From positions 269,020-333,019 of the forward strand of contig NZ_JAASQS010000009.1 in assembly GCF_011762045.1 (NCBI RefSeq): a stretch of DNA of 64,000 nt. Reading direction: 5' to 3'. The first letter of the stretch is position 1, and each line of letters opens with the position of its first letter. The stretch is from Rhizomicrobium electricum (lineage in GTDB: Bacteria; Pseudomonadota; Alphaproteobacteria; Micropepsales; Micropepsaceae). A program made the position numbers and the translations under genes. Below the pieces are notes generated by a model. It made no database searches and had not been told where the DNA came from. It saw nothing but the letters and a program-made list of their open reading frames with translations. This document shows positions 49,818-59,358 of the stretch, one piece after another.

Positions 49818-50030
49818 CTATTTAATTGTCCCAAAATGCCTAAGAGCCCGCTCGATCGCTGGACGTTTTTTTTCTGGACATGGATGTAACCTGGGAGCGC
49901 CATCACGTCGATTCGGCGCTACGCTCCTCGTCAAGCCGTGCTCAGATAACACTTCAGCTATCCAACAGGATTTTGGCACAAATCCGTCCGTCGCTCGAAC
50001 GTATTCCTGGACATCTTTATAGCGGGCCAT
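49818..50030 (-). CDS. Small conserved protein at the end of the dnd operon
   Basis: The 70-aa protein starts MARYKDVQEYVRATDGFVPK and continues SCWIAEVLSEHGL. This pattern (GF.PKTCWIAHVKE..GL in relatives I recall) is seen in small uncharacterised proteins of mobile islands. Its ATG is 1 nt after the stop of the large upstream gene, suggesting coupling. I know of no function. Confidence 0.65.
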   Translation of the reverse strand: MARYKDVQEYVRATDGFVPKSCWIAEVLSEHGLTRSVAPNRRDGAPRLHPCPEKKRPAIERALRHFGTIK

Positions 50031-50031
50031 T

Positions 50032-52671
50032 TCAATTACCTCGGTTCTCGCGCGCCATTTCGGTAAGCGAAAAAATCGTAGATCCCATTGCCATTTTCTC
50101 GGATTTTCGCCTGTGCTCCTGAAGTAGCGATTCAAGAGCACTCACCGGCTCTTCTTCGTCCAAAGTAGGGACCAACGTCGTTAGGTGATCAGCCTGGGCA
50201 CTGGCGAGCACTTGCTCGGCGGACATCTGATCGACCCACCCTCCAAGATGCCTCTTGAATTCCCGCGTTATTTCTTCAACGAACGCTTTCCCGTCAGACG
50301 AACCCCAGTCGAGATAACCCGCCCTATGTAGAATTCCCGACAATCTTTGGATAATCGCGCTCAACGCAGGTCCAGGTTCATGTATTCCCTGCCAGTGAGA
50401 CGACGGCTGGACCGCACCGCAAACGGTCATCAGAGCGAGTAATCCCGCGGAAACGCTCGCGTCTAGCCGTCTTTTTAAAATGCGGTTTGCAGAAATCCAA
50501 CTGATTCTGTCACGACACTGGACGTACATCGCCGCAGCAAGCACTCGGTCTAGCGGCGGCAAGAGCTCCGAGAGCGGATATCTTGGCAAGAAATCCAGCT
50601 GAAACAATGCTTCATTGCGCTGCAAATTACGCCAGTGCTCACGCGTTTCGCTCGATACCGGCCAATCGGCGATAGTGGATACTGCCAGCAATGATCGGAA
50701 TACTGACCGAGTCGCGTTCGTCTGAGCCCACCGGCAAAGTGCGTACTCGGCTGCGGGTGACCATAACGGAAATAGTCCGAACGGCTCACCACTATGTCGA
50801 GCCATTGCCAACCACTTTGCCTGTTCCTCCGACAGGAGGAACTTGGGAGGGTCAAAAGGAAGTATTGCGCTTGTGGGTAACTGCTCCGGCAAGGCATAGA
50901 TCCCAGGCAACGGCCTTACAAAGGATCCAGATGTAAGAAGAATCGGGCCCACACTACTGACGGATTGCCCGCAGAGTCGATCGGCGCAAATTGCTCTTAG
51001 ATCGACAAAGCGTTGCGGACCATTCTCTGCCAGAGCACTGCGTATAACGCTGCGGACGTTCGCTTCTTCCTCCCAACTGATGAACGGGTCCGCGTCAAAC
51101 TCCTCTGTCTCGTTTGCCGCGTCCTCATTTCGTGCGGCTGAGGCGGCGGCAGCCGGTCCTATCGCTCGCCAGCTTTCGTCGACCACGCGCAAAAACAAAT
51201 GTGGCGCACCAGCCATCACGATTTCGGCATCCCGTACTGAGCACAAGTCGGACGGAAACGCCCTGTGGTGTTGAGCCAATAGATCACGAATTTCTTGGAC
51301 CCCGCCCATGTCCGAGAGCCGCGAATGCAACCTAATCATCCGGGATCGCCGAATCCCAAAACGATCAAGGGAAATATACCCCTCCTTCAGCCTTGCGCCG
51401 GTCCCGAGCTCAACAGCCGTTGTCCCAAGGCCACGGTCAACGCCTTCGAACAACTCGTCCAGAGCCACAGGTAGAGGGCGATGTCTCAATCGCGACTTTA
51501 CCACAGCCAGCACCTGATTCAGCTCTTTGACGGGGCGGCCCTTTAGCAACCAACCATTCTTCCATTGAGTACAATATTGACGGAAAAACAGTTGCTCGAC
51601 AGCACCCTTTGCTGCCGAGTGGTAAACGATATCGATCGCAAGACGTGTCGTCGGCGGGAGGCGCTTAAAAAGCCGTGAACCCACGGTTTCATGTATAGCG
51701 ACTGCGCCGGCAAACGCTACGGCCACTTGTCCTGGTGCTTCGCGATTGAGGGCATCTTTAATCGGCCGCAACCGAGATGGATATGCTAATTCGCGCAATC
51801 CCCGTGCTTCGATCTGGCGTATGCGCTCGCGTGTAACACTCCATGTAGCCGCAATTTGCTCAAGTGTCTCGCGTTCGACTTGAGCGATGCCATACCGCCT
51901 CTCGATCACAGTTCTAGTCCGCGGATTAAGTTCCGCTAAAAAGTCAAGCACTAGATCACTAAGACACCGTCCGTCATGCTCCGCAAAAGCAGCTCCTTGA
52001 CGGAACGGTTGGCCTTGCGCCAACGACAATAACGCCGGCACTTGCTCTTCAGATACGCCCACGTCATCCATAATGACCGCGACCGCTACCTTGACTAGCG
52101 GCGCTGAGCGCTCCCGTGTCTGTATGAACCTCTCTACGGCCTTCCGCAGGAGCGCGTGGAGCTCTTGTATCGAAGTACGTCCGATATTGGGCAGCGCACG
52201 TAGTTCGGAGTAGATTGGGGCCGGATCGCGAAGAACCTCCGAAAACGGTCGCCTATCGAGCACATCTGATCGCAACGAATTCGTAAGTCTCGTTGAGCTT
52301 GGAAAGGCTGCAACAACTTGGGGAAAGGTCAATTTAGAAAACAGCCTTATTAGGCTTCCACGCAAACGAACCTGGGCGCGCTCACTGTGAGTGCGCGACA
52401 CATCGACCGGACTATTTAGGCTGTTTTGGACCGCAAAAGAACGTAGGATCAAATCAAGTTCGTTTGCAGTCTTGCGTCCGAGATGTTGCAGCCGGAGAAA
52501 TTGTTCGGAAGCGCTAGGCCCGGCACAGAGAAATTCTCGCACCGTCCTGTAAGGCAATCTGTCCTTGGACAACTTAATGGCGTTTCTTAACCGCACGGAA
52601 ACGTCGGAAATCTCGACGACTTCCTGTATCGACCAATCAAGTTGGTTCCGATGGTTCTTCCCCTGCCCCAT
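50032..52671 (-). CDS. Large protein with RNA-polymerase alpha-CTD-like and sigma region 4-like domains
   Basis: The 879-aa protein contains two helix-hairpin-helix modules resembling the RpoA C-terminal domain: RLQHLGRKTANELDLILRSF at about 60 and LRALPNIGRTSIQELHALL at about 158. They are followed by a sigma-70 region 4-like segment at about 244-296 (LNPRTRTVIERRYGI, then TLEEI-like TLEQIAATWSVTRERIRQIE). The remaining 580 residues are helical and unrecognised. It follows dndA by 18 nt. It may recognise promoter-like DNA, regulate the island or sense DNA; all of this is inference. Confidence 0.75.
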   Translation of the reverse strand: MGQGKNHRNQLDWSIQEVVEISDVSVRLRNAIKLSKDRLPYRTVREFLCAGPSASEQFLRLQHLGRKTANELDLILRSFAVQNSLNSPVDVSRTHSERAQVRLRGSLIRLFSKLTFPQVVAAFPSSTRLTNSLRSDVLDRRPFSEVLRDPAPIYSELRALPNIGRTSIQELHALLRKAVERFIQTRERSAPLVKVAVAVIMDDVGVSEEQVPALLSLAQGQPFRQGAAFAEHDGRCLSDLVLDFLAELNPRTRTVIERRYGIAQVERETLEQIAATWSVTRERIRQIEARGLRELAYPSRLRPIKDALNREAPGQVAVAFAGAVAIHETVGSRLFKRLPPTTRLAIDIVYHSAAKGAVEQLFFRQYCTQWKNGWLLKGRPVKELNQVLAVVKSRLRHRPLPVALDELFEGVDRGLGTTAVELGTGARLKEGYISLDRFGIRRSRMIRLHSRLSDMGGVQEIRDLLAQHHRAFPSDLCSVRDAEIVMAGAPHLFLRVVDESWRAIGPAAAASAARNEDAANETEEFDADPFISWEEEANVRSVIRSALAENGPQRFVDLRAICADRLCGQSVSSVGPILLTSGSFVRPLPGIYALPEQLPTSAILPFDPPKFLLSEEQAKWLAMARHSGEPFGLFPLWSPAAEYALCRWAQTNATRSVFRSLLAVSTIADWPVSSETREHWRNLQRNEALFQLDFLPRYPLSELLPPLDRVLAAAMYVQCRDRISWISANRILKRRLDASVSAGLLALMTVCGAVQPSSHWQGIHEPGPALSAIIQRLSGILHRAGYLDWGSSDGKAFVEEITREFKRHLGGWVDQMSAEQVLASAQADHLTTLVPTLDEEEPVSALESLLQEHRRKSEKMAMGSTIFSLTEMARENRGN

Positions 52672-52689
52672 GGCCCCAGTGCCAATCCC

Positions 52690-53856
52690 CTAAGCAGCAG
52701 CCCTCTGTAGTTCATTCGCTGCCTCAACTATGGCCCGAGCAGCTTCCAGGTATTCTGTCTCATTCGTGTCGCGGCCTGACGAAATTCGAAACGCTTGGCG
52801 CGCCCGCGCAGTGTCCCCAAACATTGCCATTAAGACGGGAGATGTTTGCACTTTGCTTGTCGCGCAAGCGGAAGACGCGGAAAAGCTAATCTGGCCCCTC
52901 AATTTTCGAATGAGAGCTAATGGCTCAACGCCGTCAATTGATATTGATAGACTGTTAGCCAATCGCAAGGTTGGATGCCCATTGAGCCGGGCATTTGGAA
53001 ACGCATTTTGGACGATGCCAAGAAAGGTACTCGACATCTTGCGCAATCTGGCACCCTCTTGAGCGCCAGATTTTCGAGCAATCGCACAGGCCATCCCCAT
53101 CCCCACAATGCCTGCAACATTCAATGTACCGGACCGAATACCGCGTTCTTGGCCACCGCCGAACATGATCGGCGCAACGCGGACGCGGGGATTTCTTGAC
53201 CGTACATACAACGCTCCAACACCTTTTGGGCCGTACGCCTTGTGTGCGGACAGACTGGCCAAATGCAATCCGTCACGCTTGACGTCGAAATTTTCATAGG
53301 CAACGCACTGCGCCAAATCGCTATGGAACAGCACGCCACGCTCAGTGCAAATCGTGCCAATTTTCCTAATGGGCTGTACCGTACCTACCTCGTTGTTCGC
53401 GCCCATGACGGAAACGAGGACGGTATCGGTTGAAATCGCTTCTGCCACGCTATCCGGCGATACTAATCCCTGATCACAAACTGGCAAATAAGTCACTCGC
53501 CACCCCTCTCTTTCAAGAGCTCGAACTGGCTCCAAAACAGCAGGATGTTCGATTTGCGATGTAATAATGTGCCCCTTCTTGGGGGCACCCCTTGCAACAC
53601 CGAGAATCGCGAGATTGTTGGCTTCAGTGCAACTGCCAGTGAATACGATCTCACTAGTTTGCGCACCAATTACTGACGCTACTTGCTCCCGGGCACGATC
53701 AACTGCCACAGCGGCTTCATGTCCGTGCTCGTGCTCTATGCTCGACGGATTGCCGAAGGAGCCAGTCAGGAATGGCATCATCGCCTCAAGCACACACGAA
53801 TCGATCGGCGTTGTAGCATTATGATCAAGATAGATCGGGCGGCTCACATTCACCAT
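52690..53856 (-). CDS. dndA: DndA cysteine desulfurase
   Basis: The 388-aa PLP enzyme mobilises sulfur for DNA phosphorothioation. It has YLDHNATTPID at the start, PLP lysine K206 in SLSAHKAYGPKG and active Cys331 in SASSACATSKVQTSP. It is distinct from NifS at 32.2 kb. It lies 7 nt downstream of dndE; in many Dnd loci dndA is divergent or replaced by IscS, but here it is in line with dndBCDE. Confidence 0.93.
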   Translation of the reverse strand: MVNVSRPIYLDHNATTPIDSCVLEAMMPFLTGSFGNPSSIEHEHGHEAAVAVDRAREQVASVIGAQTSEIVFTGSCTEANNLAILGVARGAPKKGHIITSQIEHPAVLEPVRALEREGWRVTYLPVCDQGLVSPDSVAEAISTDTVLVSVMGANNEVGTVQPIRKIGTICTERGVLFHSDLAQCVAYENFDVKRDGLHLASLSAHKAYGPKGVGALYVRSRNPRVRVAPIMFGGGQERGIRSGTLNVAGIVGMGMACAIARKSGAQEGARLRKMSSTFLGIVQNAFPNARLNGHPTLRLANSLSISIDGVEPLALIRKLRGQISFSASSACATSKVQTSPVLMAMFGDTARARQAFRISSGRDTNETEYLEAARAIVEAANELQRAAA

Positions 53857-53863
53857 ATAGCAC

Positions 53864-54241
53864 TCATCCCTCGTGCGGAACTAGTTGGAGAAGATCAAGC
53901 GGTGATTTCACGCGGACCGAAAGACTACCTACGCCCCGCGCTATGTGAATACGAAGCATCCGCAGAAGCTCATCGTTGCTAATCGGCTTCTTAGGATTTG
54001 GACCTTCCTCTCGCCACCTTAATAGCGCTGCAAACAGCGACCCGTATTCCCCTGTCAACGTATACGCGTTGAACTCAGACCCGTTCTCATCGGGCACAGG
54101 TGTGCCGCGAACGGATCCCTCCTCGAGGGAAATCATTATCGCCATCCTACAAAGCAGGTTTGGCGTCAGACCTGTACGCTGCCGTAGACTGCGCAGCTTG
54201 CTCGTCGCATCAGCGGAGATTTTGAGCTTACTGTACTGCAT
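53864..54241 (-). CDS. dndE: DndE
   Basis: The 125-aa protein has the DndE pattern: ISADATSKLRSLRQRTGLTPN at the N-terminus, RMAIMISLEEGS and the central NAYTLTGEYGSLFAALLR. DndE binds nicked DNA in characterised systems and is needed for sulfur modification. Its start overlaps the dndD 3' end by 14 nt. Confidence 0.93.
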   Translation of the reverse strand: MQYSKLKISADATSKLRSLRQRTGLTPNLLCRMAIMISLEEGSVRGTPVPDENGSEFNAYTLTGEYGSLFAALLRWREEGPNPKKPISNDELLRMLRIHIARGVGSLSVRVKSPLDLLQLVPHEG

Positions 54242-56237
54242 GACGCGTGCCTCTCACGGGTTCGTCGCCAAAGTAGCCGGCAGAAATAGCGGTCGACCGT
54301 TGGCCTGGATCATAGTCGAGCCTGAAGCTGTGAGAGACGGCATCCCTCAGGCTCTTGACCAAAGACACATCGACCTCAGTATCTGTCGAAAGGAGGACCA
54401 CCTGATGACTCGCCGCAGGAAAATACGATTCCACCAAATTTCGCCGGTGTTCCGAGTCTAAACGCGCCAGCGGCGTATCAATAATCATGGGGAGAGGCCG
54501 CCCGCTAGTTCGGGCGAGCGCCCACAGAACGGCGATAGCATAGATTTGCTTTTCGCCGGCTGAAAGGTTTGCTTTTGGCACCTCATTTCCAGCACGATCG
54601 ATCAACGTAACAATAAAGGTCTTTGGGTCGATCCTCACATTCGCAACAAATTCCTGCTTACGCACCAACTTATTGAAGCAGCGCACAAACTCAGCCTGAA
54701 GCTGGGAGAGTTTTTGAGCAAGTAAACTGTTCTCGTACTCCTCAAGCGACCGCGCCGTACGCGCGGCCAACTCCGATTTCCGGTCCGTAGCGGCTGATTG
54801 TTGTTGAACTTCGAGCAATTTGTTGCGCTCTCGCTCGGCAGTGACTTGTTGACCTCGAAGTACTTTCAATTCGTTTTGGCGGGTGATCAAAAGGGCCTCG
54901 GTCGCCCCTAGGTTCTTTTCAGCCAAGCGAAGGTCATCTAGCAAATCGCCTGCGGCTGCATTGTCTGCTCGCAATAGCGATGCGTCCAAGCGGTTAAGAC
55001 GGTTCACCAGAGTTTCCAATTCCCCGCCAAGCTTTACTGCCCGCGGACGTGCGAGTTGATCCACTTCGGAAAGCCGAGCTATAGCTGATGCTCCATCCCC
55101 CACTTCCCGAAATGCGGGGCAAGTAGCCGAATTTCCTGCGCCACCGACGGACCAAGCATTTATAAAGCGCTTCAAGTCTGACCAGTGACGTTCTGACCAA
55201 TTTGCGTCTCTCTTTGGTTTTGATCGTCGTTTCCAAACATCAATGCTTGACATGAAATGTTTCGTGAACACCGCACGATCTTCTGAAGGCCCTGACGCCC
55301 TCAACTGTTCTTCAAAGCTCGAAACCAAACGCGGAGCAAATGAGAAAGGGAGGAGCCCATTCGCGAGTTCCCTCAGTTCATTCGTGACCGTCGCAATTTG
55401 ACGCTGCACCTCGACCTTTTCGACCTCAAGGCGGCCGCGCTTAGCGGCAACGTCACCGCCTTCCGCAACAAAGCGGCGCTTTATCTGTTCGGCGACACGC
55501 GCCTCTGTGTCCTTTTTGGTTTGCAGGTCCGCGATGATATCCGCAATCTCGGCGCATTGCCGGTCTAGCCCGTCGATATCTTTCAGCAACTGCTCCAGCC
55601 TCGTCGCAGTCGCGCCGCCCGTCCCCTTTTGGTGCCGAGCCAAGAAAAGTCCTAAATCAGTTCGCAGACGACTAACCAACTCAATGCCGAGCAAGCCGCG
55701 AACCGACTCTGCGAGCTGTTCATTCTCGTGCTCACCGTCGGCAATTTCCCTGATCTTCTCGCCATCAAAAAAGAAAAGTTGCGACAACCCGGGAGGAATC
55801 AGTTCTTGAAGGAATAGATGCCACTCCTCTTTCGGAACAGAAGTAAGAATGAAGTTGTCCTTCTCCAACAGCAACGCCTCAGCGAGTGATTTACCGCGGA
55901 TGCTCCACTCACGCTCTACGCGGTAGCTATGCACTTCGCCAGCTTCCGCATAGTCGAACTCAATTCCAACTGAAGCACTGCGGACATGCTCCCTACGATG
56001 AATCATACTTCTTAGGTAGCTTTCGTACTCTGCCTGTCCCACTCTTGGTCCAAGTGCGCGGCGGCCGTAGAGCGCAAGGCGAACTGCGTCCAAGAGCGTC
56101 GTTTTGCCCGCCCCGTTCTGGCCACCAATTAGTACGATAGGGCTCACTTTCCCATGAGACTTTCGAGGGGTCAAATCGATCTCATGAGCTCCTGCGAAGA
56201 GCCCAAAATTCGAAACTTTGATATTTCGGAGTATCAT
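54228..56237 (-). CDS. dndD: DndD, SMC/RecF-like ATPase
   Basis: The 669-aa protein has Walker A GGQNGAGKTT at 38-47, FDGEKIREIADGE near 170 and two coiled-coil arms. The C-terminal ATPase half has NLSAGEKQIYAIAVLWAL and PLPMIIDTPLARLD. DndD provides ATP-driven DNA handling for sulfur insertion. At the arm tip only one cysteine of a CxxC hook is evident (ATCPAFREVG). It overlaps dndC by 4 nt. Confidence 0.95.
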   Translation of the reverse strand: MILRNIKVSNFGLFAGAHEIDLTPRKSHGKVSPIVLIGGQNGAGKTTLLDAVRLALYGRRALGPRVGQAEYESYLRSMIHRREHVRSASVGIEFDYAEAGEVHSYRVEREWSIRGKSLAEALLLEKDNFILTSVPKEEWHLFLQELIPPGLSQLFFFDGEKIREIADGEHENEQLAESVRGLLGIELVSRLRTDLGLFLARHQKGTGGATATRLEQLLKDIDGLDRQCAEIADIIADLQTKKDTEARVAEQIKRRFVAEGGDVAAKRGRLEVEKVEVQRQIATVTNELRELANGLLPFSFAPRLVSSFEEQLRASGPSEDRAVFTKHFMSSIDVWKRRSKPKRDANWSERHWSDLKRFINAWSVGGAGNSATCPAFREVGDGASAIARLSEVDQLARPRAVKLGGELETLVNRLNRLDASLLRADNAAAGDLLDDLRLAEKNLGATEALLITRQNELKVLRGQQVTAERERNKLLEVQQQSAATDRKSELAARTARSLEEYENSLLAQKLSQLQAEFVRCFNKLVRKQEFVANVRIDPKTFIVTLIDRAGNEVPKANLSAGEKQIYAIAVLWALARTSGRPLPMIIDTPLARLDSEHRRNLVESYFPAASHQVVLLSTDTEVDVSLVKSLRDAVSHSFRLDYDPGQRSTAISAGYFGDEPVRGTRHAVQ

Positions 56238-57649
56238 TTTTCTTCCGTCGCCTTCTGAGTGCGGCGCTCTGCAATTAAGGTGTCGAGATCACGCCATTCC
56301 TGGCGGAGTATCTCTTCAATTCTCGTGTGCACAGCATGGCGACGCTTCAGCCCGTGGGCAGAGCGCTCAACATCAAGCAACTGCACAACCAAATCGGTCG
56401 GCACGGCATGTTTTTCACAGATTCGGTTAAGCAGCGACGCATCATCGGCAGTAAATGACACAGAATCCTCGGTAATCCATTCGATCTCGTGTCCCAACGC
56501 CTCCTTCACGATTTTTGGGACGGTATCTGCCCAATCTCCCCGCTCGAGACGCCACAAGCGCCTAATCTCTCGAAGCTCGGCGTCGTTTATCAACGTCGGC
56601 GCTTCTCCTGCCGGAGCTCGCCTTTGCACTTCGACCTGCGCAAGCAACAGTTTGTGAAGTAGCTCTTTGCAAAACTCCAGTTTATACGGGCCCGGCACCG
56701 GAGTATCGCTGTCGCCAATGAACGCTACCTGTCCGCTTCGACGCCTGAACTCCCTAAACTGACGCTTTCTTTCTGGATCCTGTGTGCTGGAAAGTAAGTC
56801 TCGGAATTCCAGAAGAGGCTCTAACCACTCCTCTCCGGAGTCAATTAGCGCTTCCATCGACTTGTCGCGCTCAACGACAGTACACACCCAACAACCGAAT
56901 CGCGAATTTCCACAACTCGGTGTGGTTTTGTCTACCACCAGAGGACACTCACCCGCCTGAGCGTTTCGATACATCGCAACTAGATCGCGATTGTCATTCC
57001 CCCAAGGGGATTGGTTTTGAAGTAGGTACGTCCACACATCGTCGACAGTGAACGACTCAATCGGCGCGTAGACAAACGCGTTCAACAATGATGAGTGGCG
57101 TGAAAGTGCCGAACCCTCAATGCGATGCAGCGACATGACTTGTGCGCGCGTAGCACTCTCAGACGAGCGAACGCCCAAAACAACAACCACTTCGCCAAAT
57201 TCTGCAACTCGCGCCTTGATAAAGGCATCGGCTGGCTCAATTTTGAGGCGCTCTGTGCACCATCTAAATCTTCTCGACGGAGCGGGATAACCTCGTCCGA
57301 TCAGGTTCACCCAAAACGTACGGTCAATCGTCGGCTTCACCTTCTCTGTATTGAAGGGTAGCCGATCGCGTTTTGCCGCGTTGCCAATTCGCTGCAACGT
57401 TTCATCTATGTATCGGACGATTACAGGTGTTTCTACTAGAGTGTCCGAGCTAATCACATGAACCGGCTTTTGCCTCAGTGATGGAGCGAGCTGGCCAAGC
57501 GCTGTCCAAACCAACTGCAAAGCGCAGGTCGAGTCTTTACCGCCACTGTAACCGACAACCCACGGACGGTTATCAGATAAGTACACCCGCTGAATCTCGC
57601 GATATCGCTCAGCAAGCCATTCTTTAGTCAATTTCGCTTGAGATGTCAT
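56234..57649 (-). CDS. dndC: DndC, PAPS-reductase-like sulfurtransferase
   Basis: The 471-aa protein has the ATP-pyrophosphatase P-loop YSGGKDSTCALQL at 34-46. A cysteine set for a [4Fe-4S] cluster (CPLV..., SCGNSRFGCWVCTVVERDKS) follows near 220. DndC activates DNA and inserts sulfur from DndA. It overlaps dndD by 4 nt and follows dndB by 3 nt. Confidence 0.95.
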   Translation of the reverse strand: MTSQAKLTKEWLAERYREIQRVYLSDNRPWVVGYSGGKDSTCALQLVWTALGQLAPSLRQKPVHVISSDTLVETPVIVRYIDETLQRIGNAAKRDRLPFNTEKVKPTIDRTFWVNLIGRGYPAPSRRFRWCTERLKIEPADAFIKARVAEFGEVVVVLGVRSSESATRAQVMSLHRIEGSALSRHSSLLNAFVYAPIESFTVDDVWTYLLQNQSPWGNDNRDLVAMYRNAQAGECPLVVDKTTPSCGNSRFGCWVCTVVERDKSMEALIDSGEEWLEPLLEFRDLLSSTQDPERKRQFREFRRRSGQVAFIGDSDTPVPGPYKLEFCKELLHKLLLAQVEVQRRAPAGEAPTLINDAELREIRRLWRLERGDWADTVPKIVKEALGHEIEWITEDSVSFTADDASLLNRICEKHAVPTDLVVQLLDVERSAHGLKRRHAVHTRIEEILRQEWRDLDTLIAERRTQKATEEK

Positions 57650-57652
57650 AGC

Positions 57653-58765
57653 CTAACTCGCCGCCCGCAATTTCCGCTGGTGGCCGCCCCCGTAAAGCGT
57701 CTCCAACCGCTTGGCCTCAACATCGAGCGGAAGCCCTATAGCTCGAACAATCACGTTACTAACTAGGATCACGTTGTTTCGTGATTTGTTGACTTTACCC
57801 GCGACCAACGCGCGTCCATCCCAAAGCGCTCGGTTCGATCGCGACCAGTCTATATGACGAAGTTTAGTAAGAGCCTTTGCCCAATCCTTGGGTCGCTCAC
57901 TAACAAGCCTTGCACCTGCGATGGCAATCGCCTGGACCGCCACACCATGAGCATGAATGTAGTCTCGACGAAGTTCAGCCGCGGTCACATCCCGCGTAGC
58001 CACGCGCTGCCAATCCGGCATGTTTTTTATGACTTCGGTCCAAAACTCAATCGCCAACTTCCGATCCGAAGCAGACGCGGTATCGCTCTTCCCTTTTCCA
58101 AGAAGCTCGCACATTCCTTGGTGCAAACTACTCAACGTAAAGAACTTCATCGACCGGTTGGAAATGCTCGTATGTTCCAGATCGGTAAAGTCGCGAAATA
58201 GGGGAATGGCGTTAACTACATCACGCGATAGGGCAGCAAGAGAATCCCTGTGATCGTAGAGCAGTTTGATCGACTTTGTCGGCCGCACAGCATGGATATT
58301 TAGATCGGCAAACATCTGCTGAGAGCGTTTAAGGCCACGATCGGCGAACACAACAACCGATATTGATTCATCGCTTAGCGCAGGACGGCCGCGAAGCGCT
58401 TCCTCGATCGCAGCCCGCCTGTGTTGGCCATCATTAATGAGAATTGTCGCGGACATTGCGATTCTCAATTTACCGACCGACTTCAACGCGCCACCCGCCT
58501 GAACAGGCTCGAACTCCATCATCCCGTCAACCGACGCACACAACGAAGATAAGATGTACTCGGCGGGATTTTCGGTGATGTAGCGCGCTATTGCAGGCAC
58601 TCGCGCCGAGTTAAGCACCCTCTGTGCGCGCAAAGAGGCTGGCACAGACTCGTCGTCAAACCGAAAGAGCTTCGGGACGACCTTTAGCGGAACCATAATG
58701 ACGTAATATGCCGCGCCGGCCTGCACTCCACGAATTGCAGTGAAGTCGTAGGTATTTCCTTCCAC
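57653..58765 (-). CDS. dndB: DndB, DGQHR-domain regulator
   Basis: The 370-aa protein contains the hallmark INDGQHRRAAIEEAL near residue 110 and a typical FADLNIHAVRPTKS segment. In studied systems DndB tunes modification level and represses the dnd promoter. A 98-bp gap upstream (58766-58863) could hold a dnd promoter and DndB site, although the four genes further upstream share its strand. Confidence 0.93.
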   Translation of the reverse strand: MEGNTYDFTAIRGVQAGAAYYVIMVPLKVVPKLFRFDDESVPASLRAQRVLNSARVPAIARYITENPAEYILSSLCASVDGMMEFEPVQAGGALKSVGKLRIAMSATILINDGQHRRAAIEEALRGRPALSDESISVVVFADRGLKRSQQMFADLNIHAVRPTKSIKLLYDHRDSLAALSRDVVNAIPLFRDFTDLEHTSISNRSMKFFTLSSLHQGMCELLGKGKSDTASASDRKLAIEFWTEVIKNMPDWQRVATRDVTAAELRRDYIHAHGVAVQAIAIAGARLVSERPKDWAKALTKLRHIDWSRSNRALWDGRALVAGKVNKSRNNVILVSNVIVRAIGLPLDVEAKRLETLYGGGHQRKLRAAS

Positions 58766-58863
58766 CCGCCCCTCCTCATAGGTGAAGGGACGTTATTCTG
58801 TGCCTGTTTGGAAGTCAATCGACTAAGCCTTGGACGTTTAAGCGGTTTTTGGCAGACTCCAGA

Positions 58864-59358
58864 TCAGTTGACGGCCAGATCCCCCACCAGAGGACCGGAG
58901 GTCACAGCCGAATCCACCAACTGAACAAAATCCCGCAAAAACTCTTCAGCCAGGAATGGCTTCGCGCGCCTTTCAGCCAAATAGTCGCAGCCGCCGCTGG
59001 AGTACTCATTCATCAGCCGAACACCGAGGTCACTAAGGCCGGTCTGCGTGTGGGGATCAAGCAGACTTTGAATCGTGTTTCGCACAGATTGTTTTTCATG
59101 GACATCAATCCCGTGCGCCCTCAAATCGGCCAATATGAGGAGTCCGATAATCAAGTTTCTTTGAGCCCGAAATTCTTCTGTAAAGTTATCGGTGATCTCA
59201 TACGATGAGTTCTCGCTTTGCCCTAGCTCGTTATGCCTTCCTGACACCAAGCCGGCGATCAGGCAAAAATAGAAAACATCAAACGCTGTTTTGAACGGAG
59301 ATCTTCCAGAAACTTCTGAGAACCACTTTTTTGCATCTGTTCGGAGCCGAAAATTCAT
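58864..59358 (-). CDS. Dnd-associated small protein (dnd-assoc-4-like)
   Basis: The 164-aa protein has an N-terminal GRSPFKTAFDVFYFCLIAGL pattern. I associate this with the small Dnd-system-associated family 4 by memory of its FKT..DVF...A..LG motif, which is moderate evidence only. The rest is helical. It overlaps the SMC-like gene by 4 nt (ATGA), so they are co-translated. It probably belongs to the effector module. Confidence 0.65.
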   Translation of the reverse strand: MNFRLRTDAKKWFSEVSGRSPFKTAFDVFYFCLIAGLVSGRHNELGQSENSSYEITDNFTEEFRAQRNLIIGLLILADLRAHGIDVHEKQSVRNTIQSLLDPHTQTGLSDLGVRLMNEYSSGGCDYLAERRAKPFLAEEFLRDFVQLVDSAVTSGPLVGDLAVN

